64,000 nt of DNA from Stomoxys calcitrans (lineage: Eukaryota; Arthropoda; Insecta; Diptera; Muscidae): NCBI RefSeq assembly GCF_963082655.1, contig NC_081554.1, positions 128,463,962-128,527,961 of the forward strand, given 5' to 3'. This document shows, in pieces, positions 53,070-62,915 of the stretch (within the stretch, counting starts at the first letter, position 1; each line of letters starts with the position of its first letter). Both the position numbers and the translations under genes were made by a program. Under the pieces are notes generated by a model. The model was given only the letters and a program-made list of their open reading frames with translations. It did no database searches and had not been told where the DNA came from.

Positions 53070-54338
53070 GTTTGTAACTACCCGAAATATTCGTCTGAGA
53101 CCCCATAAAGTATATATATTCTTGATCGTCGTGACATTTTATGTCGATCTAGCCATGTCCGTCCGTCCGTCTGTCTGTCAAAAGCACGTAAACTTTCGAA
53201 GGAGTAAAGCTAGCCTCTTGAAAATTTTGCACAGATACTTCTTATTAGTGTAGGTCGGTTGGGATTATAAATGGGCCATATCGGTCCATGTTTTCATATA
53301 GCTGCCTTATAAACCGATCTTGGATCTTGACTTCTTGACTTCTTGAGCCTCTAGAGTGCGCAATTTTGCACGACGTGTTTTGTTCTGATATCCAACAACT
53401 GTGCCAAATATGGTTCAAATCGATCCATAACCTGATATAGCTGTCATATACAAACCGATCTGGGGTCTTGACTTCTTGAGCCACTAGCGGACGCAATTGT
53501 TATCCGATTTGGCTGAAATTTTGCATTAGGTGTTTTATTATAACTTTCAACATCTGTGCTAAGAATAGTTCAAATCGGTCCATAACCTGATATATCTGCC
53601 ATCTAAACCGATCTGGGGTCTTGACATCATGAGCCTCTACAGGGAGCAATTCTTATCCGATTTGGCTGATATTGTATATTGCGTAACGTATTTTTTATGA
53701 CTTCCAACAACTGTATTGAGAATGGTTCAAATCGGTTCATAATCTGATATAGCTGCCATATAAACCGATCGGGGGTCTTGATTTCTTGAGCCACTAGAGG
53801 ACGCAGTTATTATCCGATTTGACTGAAATTTTGCATGAGGTGTTTTGTTATGACTTTCAACAACTGTGCTAAGAATAATTCAAATCGGTCCATAATCTGA
53901 TATAGCTGCCATATAAGTCGATCTGGTGTCTTGACTTCTTGAGCCACTAGAGGGCGCATTATTATCCGATTTAGCTGAAATTTTGTACAACGGCTTTCTC
54001 ATGACCTTTTACATATGTGTCGAAAATGGCATGAATCGGTTTATAGCTCCCCTCAAACCGATCTCTCTATTTTATTTCTTCAGCCCCTAAAGTGCGCACT
54101 GGTAACTAGATTTGTCTGAAATTTTAAACAATGACTTCTACTATGGTCCCCAATATTCAGTTCAATTATGGCCCGAAATGAACCATAACTTGATATTGTT
54201 CCAATAACATAGCAATTATTTTCTTTTATCCTTTGTTTGCCTTAAAAGGGATACCGTGGCAAGAGCTCGACAAATGCGATCCATGGTGGAGGGTATATAA
54301 GATTTGGCTCGGCCGAACATAGCACGCTTTTAGTTGTT
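53070..54338 (+). mobile_element. DINE-like family A, 5' tip missing, 3' end present
   Basis: The copy starts GTTTGTAACTACCCGAAATA and keeps core, microsatellite (53157-53178) and six monomers, some diverged towards family D (GAGGTGTTTTGTTATGACTT). The 3' end has an eroded hairpin (TTGGCTCGGCCGAA) and CTTTTAGTTGT. Divergence exceeds that of the other A copies, so it may be older. Confidence 0.85.
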
Positions 54339-54734
54339 GTATGATTGGGTCACTTCGCGATACATAACAGTTATTAAATGGTTCGGAGACATTGTTTTAT
54401 ATTCTTAAACCCAAAACAGAATTTGCGCGTTGAGCTTTGATTTGGGCATTGCAAATTTACAAACATAAAAAAATATATAAAATTTCAACGCTAATTCCGT
54501 TTTGGCCTTTACTGAGGAACGTGTTTCAGCAAGTGTCATCCGCAGAGCCTTATTAATTTTGCAGTGATACTTAACTCAGACATGGCTTGAAAAACATTTG
54601 AATGTATAGGGCTGTCGAGCCCGGATGAGTTGACTTGTTCAGGATTTGGCGCAGTGTAAATATCTGGTCAAGGGTGGATTAACGAGGTCTAAAGCAGCAA
54701 TAATAAGACCCAATTTTCTCATTGACTTTAGGTT
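54339..54734. other. Unassigned interval
   Basis: No coding motif or match to the local repeats was seen between the family A copy and the RTE fragment. Confidence 0.45.
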
Positions 54735-54978
54735 TTATCTTTTATTCAGTACTCTCGTAAGTATCAAGTAGGCGATGGAGTATTTCGCTGCCAGTATTCC
54801 GCTGTAGTTGACACACACCGTCTTATTTCCTTTCATGTGTACGGGACATGGTATGCTGAGAATAATATCATCGGGTACGCGTTCTTTTAGCCAAATCGCG
54901 AAGACACGCTGATGCATACGCCTTATCAGCCTCCGATCTTCAATAGTTCAGTAGGCAATCCATCGGCTCCTGCTGCCT
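54735..54978 (-). pseudogene. RTE-like LINE RT fragment (N-terminal blocks)
   Basis: The minus strand from 54975 reads NKAAGADGLPTELLKIGG, a frameshift, MHQRVFAIWLKERVPDD, PVHMKGNKTVCVNYSGI, and IAYLILTRVL. This parallels 42690-42930 of the RTE-like LINE. It is cut at its 5' side by the start of a family E element at a short T-run. Confidence 0.85.
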
Positions 54979-56643
54979 TGTTATACCCACAACCGTAGGA
55001 TATATTCATTTAGTCATTCCGTTTGCAACACATCGAAATATAAATTCCCGACCCTACAAAGTATATATATTTCGGATCGTCGTAAAATTCTAATATGATT
55101 TAACGATGTCCGTGTTTCTGAAATTTGGCACAGATACGTCGTTTTGATGCACGCTAGTTAAGTTCTTGAACGGAATCGGACCATATTTGAATATAGCTGC
55201 TATATAGACCGATCTGTCGATTAAAGGTCCAATGCCCATTATCCGATTTTGCTGAAATTTGAAACAGTAAGTAGTTTATAGCTTCCCAACATCTGACCCA
55301 AAACTGGCTCAGATCGGACTATATTAAGGGGACTGATGCACATAAAAGCTTTTTTTGATTACCTGATTTCTCCAAAATTTTAAACTGTGGCTTATTTTAA
55401 ACCTCCCAATATCTGACCTAAATATAGTTCAGATCGGACTATATTTAGATATAGCTGCCATATGGACCGATCTCCTGATAAAGGGTCTAATGCCCATAAA
55501 AACTTTATTCTTTATCCGATTTTGCTGAAATTTGAAGCAGTGAGTAGTTTCACGCCTCCCGACATGGCTTAGATCGAACTATATTTAGATATAGCTGCCA
55601 TATAGACCAATCTGCCGATAAAGGTTCCGAAGCCCATAAATGCTTTATTTATTACCCGATTTCGCTGAAAATTGAAACAGTGAGTTGTTTTGAGCCTCCC
55701 GACATCCGATCTAAATATGGTTCAGATCAGACTTTAGTTAGATATAGCTGCCATTTGGACCGATCTGCCGATAAAGGGTCTAATGCCCATAAATCTTTAT
55801 TTTTTATCCAATTTCACTAAAATTTGAAACAAGCCTTCCAAAATCCGAATAAAATATGGTTCAGGTCTGACTATAATCAGATATTGCTGTCATATAAACC
55901 GATTTCCATGAGTAGCTTTAGGCCACCCAACATCGGAATCAAATATGGTTCAGATCGGACCATATTAAGATTTAGCTGTCATATTTACCGATCTGCCGAT
56001 AAGGGGTCTGAAGCTCATAAAAGCTTTATTTTTACCCGATTTCGCTGAAATATGAAACAGTGATTTTTTTTAAGCCTTTCGACATCCGACCTTAATATGG
56101 CTCAGATCGAACCATATAGACCAATCTGCCGATAAAGGTTCCGAAGCCCATTAAAGCTTTATTTATTACCCGATTTCGCTGAAAATTGGAACAATGAGTT
56201 GTTTTGAGCCTCTCGATATACAACCTTAATATGGTTCAGATCGAACTATATTAAGATATAGCTGTCATAAAACCCGATCTATCAATAACGGGTCTGAAAA
56301 ACATAAAAGCTTTTTTTTATCCGATTTCGCTGAAATTTCAAGTAGTGAGTTGTTTTAAGCCTCCCGACATCCGCCCCAAATATGGGTCAGATCAGACTAT
56401 ATAGGTGTAGTTGTCATATAGGCCGAACTTCCAATTTATGGTCTTAATCCAATAAAAGCAGATTTATTGTCTGAAATTACTATCTATATATTAGTTCCCG
56501 GAACCTGAATAAAATATGATCGAAACCAGCCCCTATTAAGATTAACTACATATATAGTAGTGGAGTTATAATAAAATAGAATGATTATTATATCCTTATT
56601 TAATTTGGTCCACAGCGGTCCAGATTTGGTTACAGGTGCCATA
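54979..56643 (+). mobile_element. DINE-like family E copy
   Basis: TATACCCACAACCGTAGGAT begins at about 54982. The core reads AAAGTATATATATTTCGGAT with almost no GTCCGTC microsatellite. A long monomer array follows, marked by ATATAGCTGCCATATAGACC and CCGATAAAGGGTC. Units at 55591 and 55743 are 152 bp apart, while neighbouring units are 140 bp. No hairpin 3' end is seen before the mariner insertion at 56646 and no continuation was found after it. Confidence 0.75.
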
Positions 56644-56645
56644 TA

Positions 56646-57251
56646 AAGGGTGATTTTTTTGAGGTTAGGATTTTCATGCATTAGTATTTGACAGATCACG
56701 TGGGATTTCAGACATGGTGTCAAAGAGAAAGATGCTCAGTATGCTTTGACATTTCATCATGAATAGACTTACTAACGAGCAACGCTTGCAAATCATTGAA
56801 TTTTATTACCAAAATCAGTGTTCGGTTCGAAATGTGTTCATTCACCGTAACGTTGCGTCCAACAGCATCTTTGAAAAAATACGGTCCAATGATTCCACCA
56901 GCGTACAAACCACACCAAACAGTGCATTTTTCGGGATGCATGGGCAGTTCTTGAACGGCTTCTGGTTGCTCTTCACTCCAAACGCGGCAATTTTGCTTAT
57001 TTACGTAGCCATTCAACCAGAAATGAGCCTCATCGCTGAACAAAATTTGTCAAAATTTGAACACATTTCGAACCGAACACTGATTTTGGTAATAAAATTC
57101 AATGATTTGCAAGCGTTGCTCGTTAGTAAGTCTATTCATGATGAAATGTCAAAGCATACTGAGCATCTTTCTCTTTGACACCATGTCTGAAATCCCACGT
57201 GATCTGTCAAATACTAATGCATGAAAATCCTAACCTCAAAAAATCACCCTT
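56646..57251 (-). mobile_element. Foldback Tc1/mariner element with 194-bp inverted termini
   Basis: The element starts AAGGGTGATTTTTTTGAGG at 56646 and ends with its complement at 57251, flanked by TA on both sides (56644-56645, 57252-57253). Left (56646-56839) and right (57059-57251) termini are inverted copies differing by one base in a homopolymer. Each encodes the same N-terminal LTNEQRLQIIEFYYQNQCSV. The unique centre encodes, on the minus strand, FSDEAHFWLNGYVNKQN to GGIIGPYFFKDAVGRNVTVN, the first catalytic block and the region after it. The arrangement implies that the original left part was lost and replaced by an inverted copy of the N-terminal end. Confidence 0.93.
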
Positions 57252-57259
57252 TATGTATG

Positions 57260-57620
57260 TTATGTTTCTTAACTATAAAGGACACACACAACCGAACGTT
57301 ATATAATTCATTGACAGATAGCGCACATGGCGAGAAAAATTTTACTGATCTGTTTGCTGTACACTACCTGAGTTAAAAAATTATCAGCGGTGGTTTTCGA
57401 CATTTGTGAGGTGATTTGCCATTTAAAAACTTCTCCCCAAAGAGGTGTCGCACTGTGGCACCCCGTTCGGACTCTTATAGCTTAGTCCAAAAGGAGGTCC
57501 CTTAAATAGGACAGTATTTATTGATATGTGAGAAGTTTGCCCCTGTTACTTAGAGTAATATTCACGGGCATATTTGCATTTTTGTTAATATGGGTTTGTC
57601 CCCTTTACAAACCCAACCAA
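57260..57620. repeat. Unclassified repeat segment sharing sequence with 35.45 kb
   Basis: The run GTGAGAAGTTTGCCCCTGTT (57530-57549), then ATTCACGGGCA and TTTGCATTTTTG, matches 35456-35520. Upstream, CTCCCCAAAGAGGTGTCGCA and GGCACCCCGTTCGGACTC resemble a 3' tail I associate with dispersed fly repeats, but I cannot name the family. Confidence 0.4.
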
Positions 57621-57624
57621 TTCA

Positions 57625-58070
57625 CATCAATCAGAAGTTTGTGTGCAAAATTTTAGAGCGCCTGGCTTAACTCGTTCGAAAGTTTGCGTGCATTCGACAG
57701 ACGCACGGACATGACTAGATCGTTTCAAAAAGTAATGGCGATCAAGAATATGCATACATACTCCCAGCAAGGAATGACTATGGATACCACAAGTGTTGGA
57801 ACTCACTCGTGTGGAGTCTGAGTGATAGGCCGGCAAATAGTTTTGCTTAGATACTGAGTGCCTATAAGATTCGATATGACAAGCATAGTTATTGGCGTCT
57901 TTAAATAAGCAATGACTTTTACGATCCCGTGGTGATCGGTTACATAAGGAGCTTGACGAGGATCGCCACCTTCACATACAAATGTGGTTACAACAACAAC
58001 ATATATATTCTATGCGGTCTTAAACGAATATTTCGAGGTGCTACAAGCAGAATGACGAAATTAGTATAGC
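57625..58070 (-). mobile_element. DINE-like A/D 5' region, split by a short insertion
   Basis: TTTGTGTGCAAAATTTTAGA, CATTCGACAGACGCACGGAC and GGCGATCAAGAATATGCATA (57625-57758) lead into an insertion, after which ATATATTCTATGCGGTCTTA and CGAATATTTCGAGGTGCTAC resume (from about 58004). Together they reconstitute first monomer, microsatellite and core in minus orientation. The TATACCC tip is mutated (TATAGCCC). Confidence 0.7.
57763..58003 (+). repeat. SINE-like insertion with (CAA)n tail and probable 5-bp duplication
   Basis: About 240 bp interrupt the DINE core. The insertion starts CTCCCAGCAAGGAATGACTA, ends TGTGGTTACAACAACAAC, and is flanked by ACATA on both sides. A short element with a simple (CAA)n tail and a small target duplication fits a SINE. 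No clear A or B box was identified. It has no second copy in this window. Confidence 0.5.
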
Positions 58071-58529
58071 CCTTTCAAATGAAATGCAATGAAGAAACTT
58101 AAGCAATGAGTTCGGATTTCAAGTTAATTATCGGGTCCAACCTATATATTTTACGCTTTCAGGTAGTGCAACTTTTTCCTTTTCCAAGAAGACAAATTCC
58201 ATCATGAGTACCTATTAAAATTAATTCCTTTTGCTTTAGACCGATTTATACGACAAGACCAATATTTCTTCGAAAATATAGGCAGCATACCGAACACAGA
58301 AGCGTGTCGTAGCTCAAATATTATATCAGAGGTTACCAACCGACAGCCCCCCGAAAATTTGAAACAAAATCTGACTTACACCACCTTTTCAACTAAACGA
58401 GGGCGGTCCCAAAAGTAGCCGACCAGACATATAGATGGCGGTAGTAGTATGAAAAATACTTTTGTGAAAAGTGGCAACCTTCGAAAACATATCTTCTAAG
58501 ATTCAAGTCACCACGGTGTCTAGTTTTTG
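58071..58529. other. Unassigned interval before the Jockey-like LINE
   Basis: No coding motif seen. Because the LINE lies on the minus strand, part of this interval could be its 3' untranslated region; no poly-T (complement of a poly-A tail) was found to mark the end. Confidence 0.45.
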
Positions 58530-59449
58530 TTATGGGTGCACCCAAAGAAACAACTTCAGTGAATTTGCGACTACGATGGGGTACGTCCAGAGGGATCTGG
58601 GTCTGACTCGATTGGGTCTGGCTGGGTAGTTAAGGAGATGAGGCGGCTGCATCTGCGGGATCGTATTTGGTTTGCCGGTGGAGGTCAATTTCTTCAAGTG
58701 CAATGGGAGGCGGTCGTTCACCAAGGATTACATTCACCCGGTAGTTATTTACCGCATCTGCTACCGTGTCTGCATGAATATTGTCTAGACGAGGGCTGCG
58801 GAATCTAGCCCTCAATTCGGCCTGAAAAACTCGACTCCGGTCGACTCCGCAACCTGTGTCTAGACCCGATTCATATGCCGCTTGATTAGAGGTTCTCTCT
58901 AATTGCGCTGAACCTCACTCTCTAGATCATGTAGATCTGTAGATCTAGTTATGTCTTCACACTGGTAGGATCTTTGACTCCTGATGGAGGTGGTCCACAT
59001 CAGAACTGAGGAGAGAGCCCGTCGCAGTTAGAAGGGCGGCATTCTGACAGATTTGAATATTATTCCACCGCGTATCACGGAGCTAACGAGACCACACTGG
59101 TGCTACGTAACATACTACAGACCGTCCAATTCCTTTGTATGTGGTCAACGGCAAGTGACCTTCTTTCTACTTCTGAATTTATCGCAAATTCCTGTGCCAT
59201 GTGGGGAGAATTTGTAAGAGCTGTCAAATGCGACGCCAAGTATTTTCGGAAACTTAATGGTCGGAATCATTTCTTTATCAACCATCACTTTCAGCGCAGT
59301 ATTCACCTCACACGTATTTGCAGTGAACAACTTGACTGAAGATTCGGTCGCAGATACCTTCACATCTCTTGCAGCTAAATATTAGGCAAGTTCGTTGAGG
59401 TAGACGTTCAACCTATCGTCGTACAATCGTCCGCATATGATACGATATC
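58530..59449 (-). pseudogene. Jockey-like LINE, RT C-terminal half and tail
   Basis: Minus-strand reading gives VNTALKVMVDKEMIPTIKF and KILGVAFDSSYKFSPH (59363-59160). After frameshifts come fragments of the thumb/connector, and at 58815-58560 RARFRSPRLDNIHADTVADA, NVILGERPPPIALEE and RPRSLWTYPIVVA, the typical end of this clade. No RNase H follows, as expected for Jockey. The catalytic YADD region between about 59365 and 59450 is not readable, so it is probably deleted or badly mutated. Confidence 0.85.
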
Positions 59450-59857
59450 TCAGCCATTTGGAAGGGGTGGAATGAAGGATAGGTAGAGGTTAAACAGTGC
59501 CGGAGATATCACCCCGCCTTGAGAAACTTCCTGTTTCGCTCTACGGTGCTTCGACTTCTTACCCATAAATTCCACAAATGACTGGCGATCACACAGATAA
59601 TTCGCGACCCTGCGTTTCAGGCCTGGCTGGAGGGACGTGTTGGCCATGTCCTCAAATAGTTTGGCATGGCTAACCTTGTCTGCCTTCGATAAGTCCAGTG
59701 CCACGAGTATAGTCTTATCAGATGGCCTGGGCTGATTAAAGCCACGGCAAATGTGTACAATGATGGCATGCAAAGCTGTTATTGTGTTCTGCCGTCTTCG
59801 AAATCCATGCTGATGGCCGGCGAATGGAAATTCTCCTACGAGCAATCTATAAATCAT
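59450..59857 (-). pseudogene. Jockey-like LINE, RT palm (motifs A and B)
   Basis: The 135-codon minus-strand frame contains GHQHGFRRRQNTITALHAI, LVALDLSKADKVSH (motif A; AFD is altered to ADK) and EVSQGGVISPALFNLYLSF (motif B). It stops before the catalytic box. Its upstream side is cut at about 59858 by a foreign insertion containing a SINE-like unit. Confidence 0.88.
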
Positions 59858-60117
59858 ATGAAATATTTTTAAGAATTTTTATAGTGGAACAGGTATACTT
59901 TTAATAAAAACTTTAATACTGAAGCTAAATTGCCTACATTAAAAGGCGATGATAACCACAACTGAACATTTTTTCTAATGTTCTCGCCAGGATTCGAACC
60001 CAGGCGTTCAGTATGATAGGCAGACTCGCTAACATCTCCGTAGGTGAAGTTTACAAATAACCATTTCTTAGAGCTCAGTGAAACGCTATATGCGTGTCCA
60101 AGTACCAGACATTGATT
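59858..60117. mobile_element. About 260-bp insertion in the Jockey RT, containing a type 1 SINE-like unit
   Basis: RT sequence stops at both edges (GKDPSKG on one side at about 60140, LLVGEFPFAGHQHGF on the other). Within it, 59978-60045 is a tRNA-like unit on the minus strand with B box GGTTCGAATCC and TACGGAGATG-type A-box remains, matching 8455-8535 and 22591-22656. The rest has no identity. No clean target duplication was found. Confidence 0.6.
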
Positions 60118-60673
60118 TCAGGCTTGGGAGGAGTAGTGCCCCTTGCTGGGGTCCTTTCCAGGCTTTAGTAGCGATATCATTCTGCCCATCTTCCAGACAT
60201 CGGAACTTATGAGAGTGTTTAAAGACACGTTGAGGGTAGTAGTAAGGTACTCAACTCCAGGTAGATCCAGATTCTTCAGCATCAGTGTAGATGTTCCGTC
60301 GGGGCCATCCCGTCTGCCGGGGTTCGAGATTGCCTCAGTAGTAGACCACAACTTGTTTCAGCCACAAATTCCGCTTATGTTCATTGACTACCCTGTTTTT
60401 TTTCAGATTCAGCTCGCAGATTCTGGGGTTAGTGAATTCTGTACAACGAATCCCATTACGCTCGTCTGCCTGTGCCGAGAAATTTTGCCGCACCTTGGGT
60501 ATTCGACCGGCTGGTATAAAGCGAGCGGCTACAGTGTTAATGATGTCTCGAAATTTCCTCTCGGCAATTAGCACATCTGAGTAGGGTGTCAGTTCACAGA
60601 AGCGGCGATTGGTGTACTGTCTTAAGCCGCGGCCAAATCGGCTTTCTCTAATTGATAAACGTCCGGCGCTCAA
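60118..60673 (-). pseudogene. Jockey-like LINE, RT N-terminal region and linker
   Basis: Two overlapping minus-strand frames read, in order, FGRGLRQYTNRRFCELTPYS, AERKFRDIINTVAARFIPAG, LNLKKNRVVNEHKR, then AISNPGRRDGPDGTSTLMLK, VEYLTTTLNVSLNTLI and WKMGRMISLLKPGKDPSKG. This is the linker between endonuclease and RT and the first RT blocks of the Jockey clade. One frameshift separates the frames. Confidence 0.88.
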
Positions 60674-61402
60674 TGGTTGTGAAGTTGTGTGGTTTTTCGA
60701 TGGTGAAAATTACGGGGAGGTGGTCTAATCCCAAAGAAATTATGGCTTGCCATGATACGTCACTCAGGGGATGCAATGGAAATGTCTGGCGAGCTGCTAC
60801 ACCTCCTCGTTATCCTAATTGGGGCACCCTCAATCACCGTGCCCTCTAGTCGTTACCTAGAAGAGAATGCCATTAAATGTGATACGCATTAAAGTCTCCA
60901 AGAACCAGACGATTATGGCCAGACAGTAGCTCACTTACGTCGGGCTTGTAAGGTTGGTCATTAACTGGTTGGTTGATACACGTTGCATAGCTCTATCTCG
61001 GCAGTGCCGTACTTGACTGCTGTCCCCTTGCACTCCATGTTGGGATTCACCAGCGCCAGGCGCAGGCGAGATGGGTCTATACTGCACAGAATGGTGTATC
61101 ACGAGGGCCAATTTCCCACCTCCATTCCTTAAGCGATCCTTACGTAGCACATTGTACCCGTGACAACTATGCAAGATGCAGGTGTTAGTCGGCTTTGTCT
61201 TTTGGATCGCTGCAACCAAAAAGTTCTTCCGGCTAATAAAATCCACTATCTCATCGATCTTGCCTCGGAGACCGTTGCAATTCAATTGCAAAAATGATAC
61301 TCTTCCCGGAACTGGCCTGTCATTATTGGGGCTGGGATGCTGCTGTTGCGTATATTGCCGCACGGGAGACTTCAGGCAACGACGACTACGCTTGTGACCC
61401 AC
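60674..61402 (-). pseudogene. Jockey-like LINE, AP endonuclease
   Basis: The minus-strand frame from 61402 carries VSFLQLNCNGLRGKIDEIVD (first endonuclease block with the catalytic Asn) and LVAAIQKTKPT, where the QETK metal-binding Glu is replaced by Lys. RNGGGKLALVIHHSVQYR follows. After frameshifts, near 60740-60700, GLDHLPVIFTIEK is the terminal block, where the usual GSDHLP has lost Ser. Two catalytic-site changes plus frameshifts make it inactive. Confidence 0.88.
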
Positions 61403-61690
61403 TGCTGTCTATGTTCGCATAGCACCTTGCAACATATTCAGTGCGACTATACTCCCGTAGTGACGAAAGGCCAGAGCAAGATCGGAAATGTACCCATTCC
61501 ATGCAACGGTTACACCTCACCGACACCGACCGATGATGGAGGCGGCAAACCGAAAAGAGCCAGGGTCCGGGGTCTTTTCTATTCCGGCACGGACCAGAAG
61601 CGTGCGGAGAAGGCACTCCGGGATATGTCTCTCCCATGACAAAAAAAAAGGACGAACACGTACACCTTGCCGATGATGATTCCATCGGGT
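61386..61690 (-). pseudogene. Jockey-like LINE, N-terminal cysteine-rich segment
   Basis: The minus-strand frame contains SVCRLHHRSVSVRCNRCMEWVHFRSC (about 61555-61475), a Cys/His pattern C-x2-(C/H)-type resembling the PHD-like finger at the start of some Jockey-clade ORF2 proteins. It overlaps the endonuclease frame by about 15 bp in another phase, so a frameshift lies between them. The LINE's start is probably near 61690. Confidence 0.7.
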
Positions 61691-61850
61691 CAATCCGGCG
61701 CGTACAACCTGCTGCCTTGCAATTGATTCACTTAAGAGTATTATCGTTATGCTGTTTCGACTGTATGGAAAAGATTGGTCATGTCGTTAAGCTTAAATGT
61801 AAGAAAAATTCTTAGATATTTTAAATAAAAAGTGGAGAAATTTTACTAAA

Positions 61851-62915
61851 ACAAGTAAAAGCGTGCTAATTTCGACCGGGCCGAATCTTATATACCCTCC
61901 ACCGACGATCGCATGTATCGAGTTCTTTTCCCGGCATCTCTTCTTAGGCAAAAAAGGATATAAGAAAAGATTTGCTCTGCTATTAGAGCGATATCAAGAT
62001 ATGGTCCGGTTTGAGCCACAATTAAATTATAAATATGAGAGCTGTGTAAAATGTCAGCCAATTCGAATATGAATTGCGCCCTTTGGGGACCCAAGAAGTA
62101 AAATAGAGAGATGGATTTATATGGGAGCTGTATCGGGCTATAGACCGATTCAGACCATAATGAACACGTATGTTGAAGATCATGAGAGAATACAACATTT
62201 CAGGCAAATTGTATAAAAATTGCTACCTCTATAGGCTCCAGAAGTCAATTGAACCTTATTTGACACAGTTGTTGAAAGTAAGAATAAAATAAGTCATGCA
62301 AAAATTTCAACCAAATCGGATAGGAATTGCGCCCTCTAGAAGCTCAAGAAGTCCCCAGATCTGTTTATATGATAGCTATATCAGGTTATGAACCGATTTT
62401 AACCGTACTAGGCACAGTTTTTGGATATCATAACAAAATACTTCGTGCAAAATTTCATTCAAATCGGATAAGAATTGCGCCCTCTAGAGGCTAAAGAAGT
62501 CAAGACCCAAGATCGGTTTATATGGGAGCTATATCAGGTTACGGATCGATTTGAACCATACTTGGCACAGTTGTTGGATATCATAACAAAACACGTCGTG
62601 CAAAATTTCATTCCAATCGGATAAGAATTGCGCACTCTAGAGGCTCAAGAAGTCAAGACCCAAGATCGGTTTATATGGCACTATATCAAAACATGAATCG
62701 ATATGGCCCATTTACAATACCAACCGACCTACACTTATAAGAAGTATTTGTGCAAAATTTCAAGCAGCTAGCTTTACTCCTTCGGAAGTTAGCGTGCTTT
62801 CGACTTCACGACAATCAAGAATATATACTTTAGGGGGTCTTTGACGAATATTTCGAGTAGTTACAAACAGAATGACGAAATTAGTATACCCCCCATCCTA
62901 TGGCGGAGGGTATAA
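61851..62915 (-). mobile_element. DINE-like family A, complete copy
   Basis: The minus-strand 3' terminus ACAAGTAAAAGCGTGCTAAT with hairpin TTCGACCGGGCCGAA (61871-61885) and the 5' end (CCCCATCCTATGGCGGAGGG, 62892-62911) are both present. There are four monomers. The microsatellite is deleted (GTGCTTTCGACTTCACGACA at 62793-62812), although the core remains. Confidence 0.9.

Noticed and set aside
3722..62800. CRISPR-like array, suggested by regularly spaced repeats
   Set aside because: The monomers are adjacent 153-bp tandem units without unique spacers, inside eukaryotic mobile elements, and no cas genes are present.
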